Source: Deltaproteobacteria bacterium (GTDB lineage Bacteria > Desulfobacterota > DSM-4660 > Desulfatiglandales > Desulfatiglandaceae). Taken from it: 39,003 bases of DNA. Below, piece by piece: positions 16,417 through 25,167 of this stretch. A model generated the notes under the pieces. It saw only the letters and a program-made list of their open reading frames with translations, had not been told where the DNA came from and ran no database searches. The position numbers and the translations under genes were made by a program. Location: the NCBI GenBank assembly GCA_021163815.1, contig JAGGTJ010000158.1, forward strand, positions 1 through 39,003. The letters run 5' to 3'. Each line of letters starts with the position of its first letter. Within the stretch, counting starts at the first letter, position 1.

Positions 16417-17358
16417 TTATACAGCCTGTCTTGATTTATTCAGACACAGATCCACAAGATCATCGATCCTGGCTGTTCCTGCACACATGACCGTATCCGC
16501 GGCACCCCAGTAGATTTTAACTGTCCCGTCCTCCTCTGGCACAGATCCACAGGTAAAAACCACATTGGGAACATAGCCTGTACGTTCCCACGGGTCCTCA
16601 GGTTGTAAAATCCACTGATCAGACACACCAATAACAAGAGAAGGATCACTTAAATCATGTAACGCTACCCCCAAACGGTAAATCGCACCAGCCATGGTAT
16701 TGAATACACCGTGGTAAATGTTGATCCATCCATGTGCAGTTTTAAATGGTGTTGAACCAGGACCTACCTTCATCTCATCCCAGTGGTACTGCAAAGGTTT
16801 TATAATAACCTTTGAATCACCCCAATGAATCAAATCGGGAGAGTATGAGACCCATATGGACCACGGGGATATTTCTGAATGAGGGCGATCAAGACGAACA
16901 TAACGGCCATTAAATTTCTCGGGAAATATAACAACATTTCTCATATCTGCCTGAGAAATAAAGGCGATACGCTCTACATATTCAAAATCTCTTGTACGCG
17001 CAATGGCAATCCGAACCCCATGACGTGAATATGCACTGTAAGTCAGAAGATAGTTAGGAGAATCCTCTTCGAGGGGACAAATACGTAGGTCCTCTACACC
17101 AAATTCCTCATATTCTGCAAAAATCCCATGCTGCGCAGGCACCAGAAAGGGTTTTGGTTCTACCTCAAAGGCAAAACCATCCTTACTTTTTGCCATGCCA
17201 ACAATGGAACGTCCATTATGTAAATGGGATCTGAAAAGCATTATGTAAATGCCGTTATGTCTAACAACACCTGCATTATGAACAGTGGCAACAGGATATG
17301 GGACATCATCTGGTGTCAACACAGGGTTTTTGACATATCTTTTCACAACAGATTCCAT
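16417..17358 (-). CDS. GH130-family glycoside phosphorylase or hydrolase, short form
   Basis: A second GH130-like protein of 313 residues, close to the usual length of the family. It shows NPVLTPDDVPYPVATVHNAG, EEFGVEDLRICPLEEDSPNY, LLTYSAYSRHGVRIAIARTR, GPGSTPFKTAHGWINIYHGV and TGYVPNVVFTCGSVPEEDGT, the blades of the five-bladed propeller. The ATG at 17358 is preferred over the upstream ATG at 17382 because AAGGTAAGG lies just upstream. It is not a recent duplicate of the 486-residue neighbour: the two differ widely and the longer one has an N-terminal addition. A beta-mannoside substrate is the usual expectation for the family. Confidence 0.78.
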   Translation of the reverse strand: MESVVKRYVKNPVLTPDDVPYPVATVHNAGVVRHNGIYIMLFRSHLHNGRSIVGMAKSKDGFAFEVEPKPFLVPAQHGIFAEYEEFGVEDLRICPLEEDSPNYLLTYSAYSRHGVRIAIARTRDFEYVERIAFISQADMRNVVIFPEKFNGRYVRLDRPHSEISPWSIWVSYSPDLIHWGDSKVIIKPLQYHWDEMKVGPGSTPFKTAHGWINIYHGVFNTMAGAIYRLGVALHDLSDPSLVIGVSDQWILQPEDPWERTGYVPNVVFTCGSVPEEDGTVKIYWGAADTVMCAGTARIDDLVDLCLNKSRQAV

Positions 17359-17405
17359 AATACACCTTACCTTTATCCACAAATCATTTTGGGGAAGTCA
17401 TAGAG

Positions 17406-17468
17406 TTTTACCGTAAAGACACACAAAACCAGGCTGAAAAACCAGGCTGTATATTCATATCCGTGTCG
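17406..17468 (-). repeat. Family C copy overlapping a glycosyltransferase stop codon (C3)
   Basis: On the minus strand the sequence reads CACGGATATGAATATACAGC, then CTGGTTTTTCAGCCTGG, then TTTTGTGTGTCTTTACGGTA, matching family C. The TGA of GATATGAATA is the stop codon of the gene at 17455-18480. Confidence 0.55.
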
Positions 17469-18480
17469 TGTTGACAATACGCGTGTAAACTTCTATATAG
17501 TCTCTAACCATACGGTCTGAGGTAAAACGTTCCTCTACCACCTTTCTGCATAGAGACCGGTCAATTTTCGGAACATCGAGTAATGCATTAACCGCCTCAT
17601 TCTCATCATTCACTAAAAAACCATTAACTCCAGGAGTTATCAGTTCAGGCATACTGCCTCTGTTAAAGGCTATTACAGGAGTACCACATGCCATTGCCTC
17701 AACAACCGAAAGCCCAAAAGGTTCATTAAAGTTTATGGGGTGTAACAGTGCATATGCATTACCGAGAAGTTTATCCCGTTTTTCCGGACCAACACTTCCT
17801 ACATAGATTACGTTTGTCCCATCTATAAACGGTTCAACCTCTTTTTCATAATATTGCCTGTCCTGTATGATCCCTGCCATAACAAGTTTCATACCGCTTG
17901 CACGGGCGATTCTGATGGCCTCTCTGGCACCCTTATCATTATGTATTCTGCCGAAGAACAGCAGGTATTCACCTGTACGAGGTTGAAAGGTAAATCGGGA
18001 TATATCAATTCCGTGATATACATTCGCTATATAATCCAATGAATCAAGCCGATCTGCCATGCTTATGGACACATAGAATACACGACCATTATACTTTTGA
18101 TATACCGGATATATCCTGGGAGAAGAAAAACCATGTATGGTAGTAACAACAGGGGTTGAAACAAGCGCAGAATATGTCAAAGGAAGAAAATCAAAGTTGT
18201 TATGGATTATATCAAACTCATCTGCATGTTCAAAGACCTCTGATATGTGCAGGCTCTCCCATACCTTGGGTTCAATAGAAGGGTCTTCTTCATATCCTCT
18301 TTTACATACCGCCCTGAGTTTGGCCTTTGTCTGTGAATCAGCAGTAGCAAACAGGGTAACATCAAGACCATAGTTTACCAATCCCTCTGTCAGAACAGAG
18401 ACAAAACTTTCCCATGGCCCATAGTGCCGTGGAGGAGTTCTCCATGCAATAGGTGATAACATTCCAATTTTTATATTCAT
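17455..18480 (-). CDS. GT4-family glycosyltransferase
   Basis: A 341-residue GT-B glycosyltransferase of family GT4. The N-terminal acceptor domain begins IGMLSPIAWRTPPRHYGPWE and has VVTTIHGFSSP; the donor domain has LLFFGRIHNDKGAREAIRIA and the EX7E motif NEPFGLSVVEAMACGTPVI with both acidic residues. No strong ribosome-binding site is seen; the ATG at 18480 is preferred over a GTG at 18495 by comparison with homologues. It is the first gene of a minus-strand cluster with two GH130-like enzymes and a GT4 fusion. The sugar donor is unknown. Its last residues TRI and stop codon lie in repeat C3. Confidence 0.82.
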   Translation of the reverse strand: MNIKIGMLSPIAWRTPPRHYGPWESFVSVLTEGLVNYGLDVTLFATADSQTKAKLRAVCKRGYEEDPSIEPKVWESLHISEVFEHADEFDIIHNNFDFLPLTYSALVSTPVVTTIHGFSSPRIYPVYQKYNGRVFYVSISMADRLDSLDYIANVYHGIDISRFTFQPRTGEYLLFFGRIHNDKGAREAIRIARASGMKLVMAGIIQDRQYYEKEVEPFIDGTNVIYVGSVGPEKRDKLLGNAYALLHPINFNEPFGLSVVEAMACGTPVIAFNRGSMPELITPGVNGFLVNDENEAVNALLDVPKIDRSLCRKVVEERFTSDRMVRDYIEVYTRIVNTTRI

Positions 18481-18619
18481 GGTACTATATCGCACGCTTG
18501 GGTTAATACAAAACCGGGATCTCTTTATTCTGTATCATCTGAAAAATAATATCAAGTGCTTGAATAAAATTCCTAAAACTCCGATATAAGGAATAAGGCG
18601 ATCATTCATTGGCCGTGAA

Positions 18620-18639
18620 GAAAATCACGTGCGATTTTC
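18620..18639. terminator. Small palindrome at the end of the orphan gene
   Basis: GAAAATC (18620-18626) and GATTTTC (18633-18639) form a 7-bp stem with a 6-base loop and overlap the stop codon of the minus-strand gene 18625-18927. There is no long U-tract, so a terminator role is weakly supported. Confidence 0.25.
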
Positions 18640-18927
18640 AGGTTTGTTAACCAGCAGTTCAGTGTATTTGGCGTAGACTTGATCGCGGGTGATGTTGAGT
18701 TCTTTTTCCGTGTCCCGCACCCAAACATTGGCGAACATGAAAATCTCATGTGAAGGGAAGATGCCGAAGTTGTCGTCTGCAAAGAGAATCAGTTTATTCC
18801 GATTGAGGGCATTGAGTTTTCGCCGACACATCTGCCAGGTGCTTGGTTTGCCGAGGGCCTCCAATTTCAGTTGATCTTGCTGCCATTTCAAAAATGCGGT
18901 GTCCGTTTTTACTTGACCATTACACAT
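18625..18927 (-). CDS. Small hypothetical protein, 100 residues
   Basis: An open frame of 100 codons that I do not recognise. It is rich in Lys, Asn and Trp, has no signal peptide or membrane helix, and looks soluble and mostly helical (for example KLEALGKPSTWQMCRRKLNA and ELNITRDQVYAKYTELL). It is divergent from the radical SAM gene with only 77 bases between the starts and overlaps no other plausible gene. Codon use is ordinary. It could be a small independent gene or a remnant of a mobile element; nothing in the sequence decides. Confidence 0.4.
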   Translation of the reverse strand: MCNGQVKTDTAFLKWQQDQLKLEALGKPSTWQMCRRKLNALNRNKLILFADDNFGIFPSHEIFMFANVWVRDTEKELNITRDQVYAKYTELLVNKPENRT

Positions 18928-19004
18928 AGAAAAAGAGGGCTTTCAGGGATTTAATATTTGTGGTAAAATGACAATCAATTTCCTAACAAAATAAATCGGA
19001 TACG

Positions 19005-19937
19005 ATGGAACCTTCTTATTTAGCGCTTTATGAAAAGGGCGAGCTGTCCAAAAGAGTAGAGACAGCCGTCAGAGTTTTGGAGGAATGCACCCTTTGCCCA
19101 AGGCAGTGCAGGGTAAACAGGACCGAGGGACAAGAGGGCGTATGCAGGACAGGCAGAAGGGCAATAGTGGCCAGTTATAATGCCCATTTTGGAGAGGAAT
19201 CTCCCCTGGTGGGGAAATACGGTTCAGGTACCATATTTATCAGCTCATGCAATTTACTCTGTTCTTTTTGCCAAAATTTTGAGATAAGTCACCTTCGAGA
19301 AGGTGTGGAGGTAGAGCCTGAGCAGATGGCAGGCATGATGCTGTCACTGGCTGAGAGGGGCTGCCACAATATAAACTTTGTAACCCCGACCCACGTGGTC
19401 CCTCAAATACTCGAGGCACTGTTAATTGCAGTGGAGGGCGGACTCAGGCTACCCCTTGTGTACAATAGCAGTGGCTATGATGAGGTTGACACTCTCAGGC
19501 TCCTTGATGGTATTTTTGACATCTATATGCCTGATTTCAAGTTCTGGGAGCCCCAGTGGGCGGAGAGATATTGTAATGCCGCTGATTATCCCGAAAAGGC
19601 CCGGCTTGCCATAAGGGAGATGCATAGGCAAGTTGGCGACCTGATTGTAAACCAGGATGGTATTGCCGAAAGGGGCCTGTTGGTGCGTCATCTTGTAATG
19701 CCGGGCGGTATAGCAGGGACAAAGGAAATAATGCAATTTATCGCTAATGAGATTTCCCCAAACACCTATGTTAATGTAATGGATCAATACAGACCCTGTG
19801 GAAAGGCCTTTGAGGATGAATTCATCAATCGCCAACTCAGTGCCCATGAATTTCGCTCTGCAAAAAAAGCTGCCCTGGACGCCGGCTTGAAGAGGCTGGA
19901 TCCAGGGGATCGGATAAGGCTTGTCTTTGGAATATGA
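19005..19937 (+). CDS. pflX: Radical SAM protein, PflX/pyruvate-formate-lyase-activase-like
   Basis: A 310-residue radical SAM enzyme. The cluster-binding CxxxCxxC is SCNLLCSFCQN with C82, C86 and C89. Upstream there is an additional cysteine motif, CTLCPRQCRVNR (about 28-39) followed by GVCRTG (46-50). This layout is typical of PflX-like uncharacterised activases and not of PflA itself. No glycyl-radical enzyme is encoded nearby, so the target is unknown. The later segment YMPDFKFWEP and the C-terminal LDAGLKRLDP are family features. Its stop codon overlaps the start of a 55-codon ORF (ATGA). Confidence 0.8.
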   Translation: MEPSYLALYEKGELSKRVETAVRVLEECTLCPRQCRVNRTEGQEGVCRTGRRAIVASYNAHFGEESPLVGKYGSGTIFISSCNLLCSFCQNFEISHLREGVEVEPEQMAGMMLSLAERGCHNINFVTPTHVVPQILEALLIAVEGGLRLPLVYNSSGYDEVDTLRLLDGIFDIYMPDFKFWEPQWAERYCNAADYPEKARLAIREMHRQVGDLIVNQDGIAERGLLVRHLVMPGGIAGTKEIMQFIANEISPNTYVNVMDQYRPCGKAFEDEFINRQLSAHEFRSAKKAALDAGLKRLDPGDRIRLVFGI

Positions 19938-20101
19938 GCAAGAATGGAATGACGAGGGGAGGCAATTTTAGATTATCATTACTATCAAAACCCGCTCAAA
20001 TTCCGGAAGAGATTGAAAAGAGGTTGTCAGATTTTGTCAGTTCTAACGGATTGATAGTGCAGGAGCGATTTGCGCTGTCTGCACTATCGGATATATCCTA
20101 A
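19934..20101 (+). CDS. Small ORF translationally coupled to pflX, 55 residues
   Basis: An ATG at 19934 overlaps the pflX stop in the ATGA arrangement usual for coupled genes. The product of 55 residues starts MSKNGMTRGGNFRLSLLSKP and continues with an acidic/basic stretch (IPEEIEKRLSDFVSS). I recognise no family, membrane helix or signal peptide. The position argues for translation, but so short a frame could be chance. Confidence 0.35.
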   Translation: MSKNGMTRGGNFRLSLLSKPAQIPEEIEKRLSDFVSSNGLIVQERFALSALSDIS

Positions 20102-20157
20102 AGCGGTATGGCCGATCCAAACCTGCCTGTGTGCCAACACATACAGACAGGATATCC
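20101..20157 (+). repeat. Partial family C copy with nested family D hairpin (C4/D4)
   Basis: AAGCGGTATGGCCGATCC resembles the family C start. CCTGCCTGTGTGCC and ACATACAGACAGG (20122-20151) form a D hairpin, followed by the GGATATCC that also follows D in copy C2. It lies between the convergent pflX and fdhB-like genes. Confidence 0.5.
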
Positions 20158-20185
20158 GAACATTCTTTTTTCATCGCCCCGAGGC

Positions 20186-22147
20186 CTATAATGCCACTAC
20201 CCCGATTCTGTAACACCTAAGGCATCGATCCGCCTCTATCATGGCCTCGCTAACCGAAAAACCTGATTCCACCTCGGCAAACGAGGATTTTCGTTCCTCT
20301 GGCGGCATCATTTTCAGGTGTTTTCTCTGACCTCCGCCAATGATTCCCAGATCTTCTGCGGGATCGTATACCCCTATTGCAGAGAAAAAATCCTCCATTA
20401 GCTCACCGTCGGATCTTTTTACCGGTTTGCCGCTGAGATATTCGTGCATTCTCAAGGCCGCGGTTCTTCCTCCCCCGGCTGCTGCAACCAAGGCCCCTGG
20501 CCCGGTTACACAATCTCCAGCGGAAAAAATGCCTTCCTCGCTGGTCATCATTGTTTCAGGATCAACAACGATCGTATTTCTGCGAGTCACCTCGAGTTGG
20601 GTATCGGCATCAAGGAAGGAGAGATCAATGGCCTGACCGATGGCTGGAACAAGGATATCCGTATCAATGATGAATTGTGATCCTTCTACAGGGACAGGGC
20701 GTCGCCGGCCACTCTCATCCGGTTCACCAAGCTCCATTCTGATTAATTCGACCCCAGTCACCTTACCATTTTCCGCAATAATTCTGGTAGGATTACAAAG
20801 GAAATGGAATTTCACTCCCTCTTCCTCTGCATCTTTTACCTCTATATCATCTGCCGGCATCTCTTTTCTGGTCCGCCTGTAAACGAGATTGACATCTTCC
20901 TTGCCAACCCTGAAAGAAGATCGGACACAGTCGATAGCCACATTACCACCTCCAACCACTACAACCTTTTTTCCTTCCGGATATGGATCCCGGCCCTGAT
21001 TGATATCCAGAAGGTATTTTACGCCGGGGATATACCCTTTATAGCCGGCATCTTCCCCCTCTATGCGCATGCTTGAGCTTCCCTGTGCACCAACGGCAAT
21101 AAAGACAGCATCAAACTCGTCTTTGATCTTCTTCATGGTGATATCCCGTCCCACCAGGGTGTTGTAACGGATTTCCACTCCGAGGGACTGTACAATTTCT
21201 ACTTCTCTTCTCAGCACGGAGCGGGGAAGACGATAATCAGGAATACCCATGGCTGACATTCCTCCCGGCTCGCCAAAACGTTCGAATACCGTCACCTGAT
21301 ATCCCTTTTTGGCAAGATAGTAGGCACAGGTTATACCTGCAGGACCAGCTCCAATGATACCCACCTTTTTATCTTTCCTGGATGTTGACCGAGGGATTTT
21401 GGGAGTAATATGCCTGTCAGATTCGAAATCCGCAACGAATCTTTTGAGGTGTTTTATGGCAATGGCTTCATCCGCGTTGGCACGACGACAGCTTAACTCA
21501 CACGGTCTTACGCACACTCGGCCTAACACACCCGGCAGGCACGTATTCTCACGGATGACCTGAAGGGAATCGAGAAACCTGCCATGTTTTATATCTTCCA
21601 CGTATTGAGGTATATTGAGATGAGAGGGACAGGCATTTATGCAGGGTGCGGTAACCTTTCCAATATACCGGGATGTGTCATCTTTGGTCAGACTGTTTTT
21701 ACTTGCTATAGCAGCTTCAAACTCCTCTCTTAAATATGTAATGGCATCGATAACAGGTGTGGGGGAAGTCTGGCCAATAGTACATTTAGAAGCTTTCCTG
21801 ACAAATTCACCTATAGAAATGATATCTGCCAAATCTTCTTCCCTGCCCCTGCCTTCAGCAATACCCCGCATAATTTCCAGCATAATTTTTGTGCCAATAC
21901 GACACGGGGTACACTGTCCACACGACTCCTGTTGGACCTTTTCAAGAAAAGCTACACAAAGATTTACGATGGATATTCCTGAATCTTTAATCACAAAGCC
22001 ACCCCATCCCATAAATGCCTTGATATCCTTTCCATTAAAGAAATTTGCTGGAAGGGATATATGAGCTGGCGATTCTAATGTATCTGCTTCCTTTGCCCGA
22101 TTGTCAACAACCTTTCCGTTCCAGCAGCTAAATAGCACTTCACTCAT
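20186..22147 (-). CDS. Formate dehydrogenase beta-like flavoprotein: NuoF C-terminus fused to GltD-type oxidoreductase
   Basis: A 653-residue electron-transfer flavoprotein. Residues ~30-145 match only the C-terminal part of NuoF, with the [4Fe-4S] ligands C76, C79, C82 (SCGQCTPCR) and C122 (KCTIGQ); the NuoF FMN/NADH domain is absent. Residues ~160-650 are a GltD/NfnB-type flavoprotein: [4Fe-4S] cysteines such as C169, C173, C212, C216 and C220, an FAD Rossmann motif VGIIGAGPAGITCAYYLAKK (262-281), a second NAD(P) motif VVVVGGGNVAIDC and an ISAG/FSAGD-type end motif. It directly follows the selenoprotein formate dehydrogenase gene, so it most likely passes electrons between formate and NAD(P)H. 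The ATG at 22147 is preceded by GGGGG. Repeat C5 sits in the 250-base gap to fdhA. Confidence 0.8.
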   Translation of the reverse strand: MSEVLFSCWNGKVVDNRAKEADTLESPAHISLPANFFNGKDIKAFMGWGGFVIKDSGISIVNLCVAFLEKVQQESCGQCTPCRIGTKIMLEIMRGIAEGRGREEDLADIISIGEFVRKASKCTIGQTSPTPVIDAITYLREEFEAAIASKNSLTKDDTSRYIGKVTAPCINACPSHLNIPQYVEDIKHGRFLDSLQVIRENTCLPGVLGRVCVRPCELSCRRANADEAIAIKHLKRFVADFESDRHITPKIPRSTSRKDKKVGIIGAGPAGITCAYYLAKKGYQVTVFERFGEPGGMSAMGIPDYRLPRSVLRREVEIVQSLGVEIRYNTLVGRDITMKKIKDEFDAVFIAVGAQGSSSMRIEGEDAGYKGYIPGVKYLLDINQGRDPYPEGKKVVVVGGGNVAIDCVRSSFRVGKEDVNLVYRRTRKEMPADDIEVKDAEEEGVKFHFLCNPTRIIAENGKVTGVELIRMELGEPDESGRRRPVPVEGSQFIIDTDILVPAIGQAIDLSFLDADTQLEVTRRNTIVVDPETMMTSEEGIFSAGDCVTGPGALVAAAGGGRTAALRMHEYLSGKPVKRSDGELMEDFFSAIGVYDPAEDLGIIGGGQRKHLKMMPPEERKSSFAEVESGFSVSEAMIEADRCLRCYRIGVVAL

Positions 22148-22211
22148 TCTGTTACCCCCGTTCGTGCGTCATAGGTTTGTTTGTCAATACTTCCTATCGC
22201 AAATTTTATCA

Positions 22212-22306
22212 CTTTCACCGGAAAAACACACAAGACCGGAAAAACCAGGCTGTATCTTCACATGCGTGGATAGCCAGGATATTTTGAATCCGGCCATGCC
22301 GGTTTA
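22212..22306 (-). repeat. Family C copy between the formate dehydrogenase genes (C5)
   Basis: On the minus strand it reads AAACCGGCATGGCCGGATTC, AAAATATCCTGGCTATCCAC, GCATGTGAAGATACAGCCTG, then the GTGTGTTTTTCCGGTG end. This is the most complete family C copy. It separates fdhA from its partner gene. Confidence 0.65.
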
Positions 22307-22398
22307 GATTATGATATTCATTTCTTAAAGCCGATTAATTCGGATTTTACCTACAGTCTGCCTCATCATCTTCCGTTGTACAGGCTGATCCATGCCAC

Positions 22399-25167
22399 CT
22401 ATATTTTTTCAATTCGTACCGCACACACCTTGTATTCAGGGATTTTTGCCACAGGATCCAATGCAGCATTGGTAAGCCTGTTGGCCGCTGCCTCAGCGTA
22501 ATGGAACGGAATGAAGATAGCACCTTTTTGTGCCTGGCTGGAGATCTTTGCCCTTGCCTTGATACTACCCCGTCTGGATGCAACATTAAGCATGTCATTG
22601 TCCTTAATCTTGTAATACAGGGCGTCTTCCTGCGATATTTCCACAAAACACTCGGGGGCAAGCGCATTCAGACCTTCAGATTTCATTGTCATTGTACCGG
22701 TATGATAGTGGTATAAGATCCTGCCGGTGGTAAGATACAATGGATATTCGCTGTCAGGCAATTCATCTGGCGGGATATACTCAACTGCATGAAACAGACC
22801 TAAACCCCTTGAAAACTGTTCTTCATGTAGACGCGGAGTTCCTGGATGGTCCATAGATAGACATGGCCAGTATATACCATCAACCTCAATCCGGTCATAT
22901 GTTATGCCATGATATGATGGAGTAACCTCGGCTATCTCCCGCATAATATCCCTTGCATTACCGTACCGCATAGGATATCCCATCTTATCAGCTAGATCAG
23001 AGATTATTTTCCAGTCCTCCCGTGCATCTCCAGGCGGTTTTACCGCCCTTCGTACACGTTGTACCTTTCTTTCAGTGTTTGTAAATGTCCCATCTTTTTC
23101 CGCAAATGCAGCGGAGGGCAATACCACATTAGCCATACGGGCCGTTTCGGTAAGGAAGATATCCTGGACAACCAAAAAATCAAGGTTTTTTATGGCATCT
23201 TCGGCATGATTCAGATCCGGATCCGACACCATTGGATTTTCACCTATTATATAAAGGGCCTTCAGATCACCACTGTGGGCCATTTGCATCATGCCGGTGA
23301 CGGTGGCACCAACTTTGTCAGGCAGCTTTTCCACACCCCAGGCCTTCTCCATGCGGTTACGGACCGAGGGGTCATCTATCTTTTGATATCCTGTGTATAC
23401 ATTGGGCAAACCACCCATGTCACACGCCCCCTGAACATTATTCTGTCCCCTAAGGGGATTTACTCCCCCACCTTCAATCCCTACATTGCCGCACAGCATA
23501 GCCAGGTTAGCGAGGGATTTGACATTGTCCGTGCCGGTAATATGTTGTGTTATACCCATGGCATAAAATATGGAGGCGGCATTGGCCTGCGCATAAAGAT
23601 GTGCAGCCTCCACCAATTGATCCTTCGGTATTCCCGTAATCTTCTCTACACGCTCTGGTGTGTACTGTTCAACCGTTGCTCGCAGTTCTTCAAAACCTTC
23701 GGTACGGAACTCCACATATTCTCTGTCATACAGTCCTTCCTTGATGATAATATGCATCATCCCATTTATCCATGCCACATCAGTGCCCAGGGTCTGACGC
23801 ATCCAGATAGTGGCAAAACGAGTAATGGGAATCCTACGAGGATCCACCACGATCAGCTTGGTATCCGTAAAGGAAGCAACACGTTTTATATAGGTGGATA
23901 AAACTGGATGATTTTCTGTTGTGTTTGATCCGGTTATCAATATCACATCGGATTTTTCTATGTCCGAAATAGGGTTTGTCATGGCACCGCTTCCGAATGC
24001 AGCGGCCAGACCGGCCACTGTTGAAGAGTGTCAAAGCCTTGCACAGTGATCTATATTGTTAGTGCCTATCACCGCCCTAATAAATTTTTGTGCAAGATAA
24101 TTCTCCTCATTGGTAATGCGTGCGCTCGTGAAAAGCCCGATGGAATCAGGACCAAAGTCCCGTTTTATATCGTTCATCCTCTTTGCCACCAAATCCAATG
24201 CCTCATCCCATGTGGCTTCGTGAAATTCTCCATCCTTTTTGATCAACGGGGTCGTCAAACGCTCAGGATGAGCTACAAAGTCATATCCAAACCGACCCTT
24301 TACACAAAGGCTCCCAAGGTTTGGAGAGGTGCCTTCCACACCGGTAACCCTCTCTATACGATTATCTTTTACATGGAGGTAAATCTGACAACCTACCCCA
24401 CAATATGAACAGGTCGTTCTGACCTTCTTCATTTCGTTGACAGGTGTCCTTAATGCCATATCCTGCTTAGGCATAAGGGCGCCCACAGGACATACCTGCA
24501 GACATTCACCACAAAATACGCAATCCGAATCCTTCAAGGCCCTGTCTCCCCGGGTAATGATTTTGGATGTAGCACCCCTGTAACCGAAACTGATAACCTT
24601 GTTTACCTGAATCTCATTGCATACCTGGACACACCTGCCACAGAGGATACAGCGGGAAAAGTCCCTCACAATAAAGGGATTGACATCTTCAACATCGTAT
24701 TTGGGATTGACAGGCACGACATGATCCGGTTTGACTCTATACAGAATGGCAAGATCCTGTAGTCGGCAATCTCCATAAGCAGGGCAAAGATCACGGTGTT
24801 CCTCTATATCCAAGGCGTCAAGCTGAAAATCTGTCCACAAGCCCGCATCCAAACTCCTGGCAAGGCAGTTATGATCCCCTGAAGCGAGAAGTAATTCAAT
24901 ATTCATACGCCGGGCATTGATCACGGCAGGTGTATCGGTTTTCACCACCATACCGGGTGTTGCCTGAGTTGAGCATGATGCCAAGAGGGTCTTGACGCCT
25001 TCCACTTCCACCAGACATATCCTGCAGACGCCCGTGGGAGACATCCCTTTAAGGTAACAGAGAGTTGGGATATAGATGTCATTGCGGGTTGCAACTTCCA
25101 GGATGGTTTCCCCTGGGGTAAAGGAATAGTCTATCCCGTTTATATTTATTATGTTTTGAGGTTCCAT
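22399..25167 (-). CDS. fdhA: Selenocysteine-containing formate dehydrogenase alpha subunit
   Basis: This is an NAD(P)-linked Mo/W formate dehydrogenase of 922 residues if the in-frame TGA at 24031-24033 is read as selenocysteine (residue 379). The N-terminal part resembles NuoG/HoxU: [2Fe-2S] cysteines C37, C48, C51 and C65; a Cys-rich segment ending CPAYGDCRLQDLA; ferredoxin motifs CILCGRCVQVC (173-183) and CVFCGECLQVC (216-226). The molybdopterin domain begins with CSYCGVGC (253-260) and continues after Sec379 with HSSTVAGLAAAFGSGAMTNP. The residues around the TGA, N-N-I-D-H-C-A-R-L-U-H, match the Sec motif of FdhF-type enzymes, and a SECIS hairpin follows. It starts at 25167 with AAGGAGGG three bases before the ATG. 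Without Sec decoding it would look like two genes, 24031-25167 and 22399-24018. Confidence 0.93.
24000..24020 (-). promoter_or_regulatory. Bacterial SECIS hairpin of fdhA
   Basis: Minus-strand CAGTGGCC (24020-24013) pairs with GGCCGCTG (24007-24000) over 8 base pairs (one G-U), leaving a GGTCT apical loop. The loop starts 18 bases after the TGA codon, the same distance and the same GGUCU loop as in E. coli fdhF. This is the element that SelB would bind to insert selenocysteine. Confidence 0.9.

Noticed and set aside
22399-25167. Two separate genes or a frameshifted fdhA pseudogene
   Set aside because: The frame is identical on both sides of a single TGA, the residue is the known Sec position, and a SECIS hairpin with the correct loop and distance follows. 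Sec is the simpler reading.
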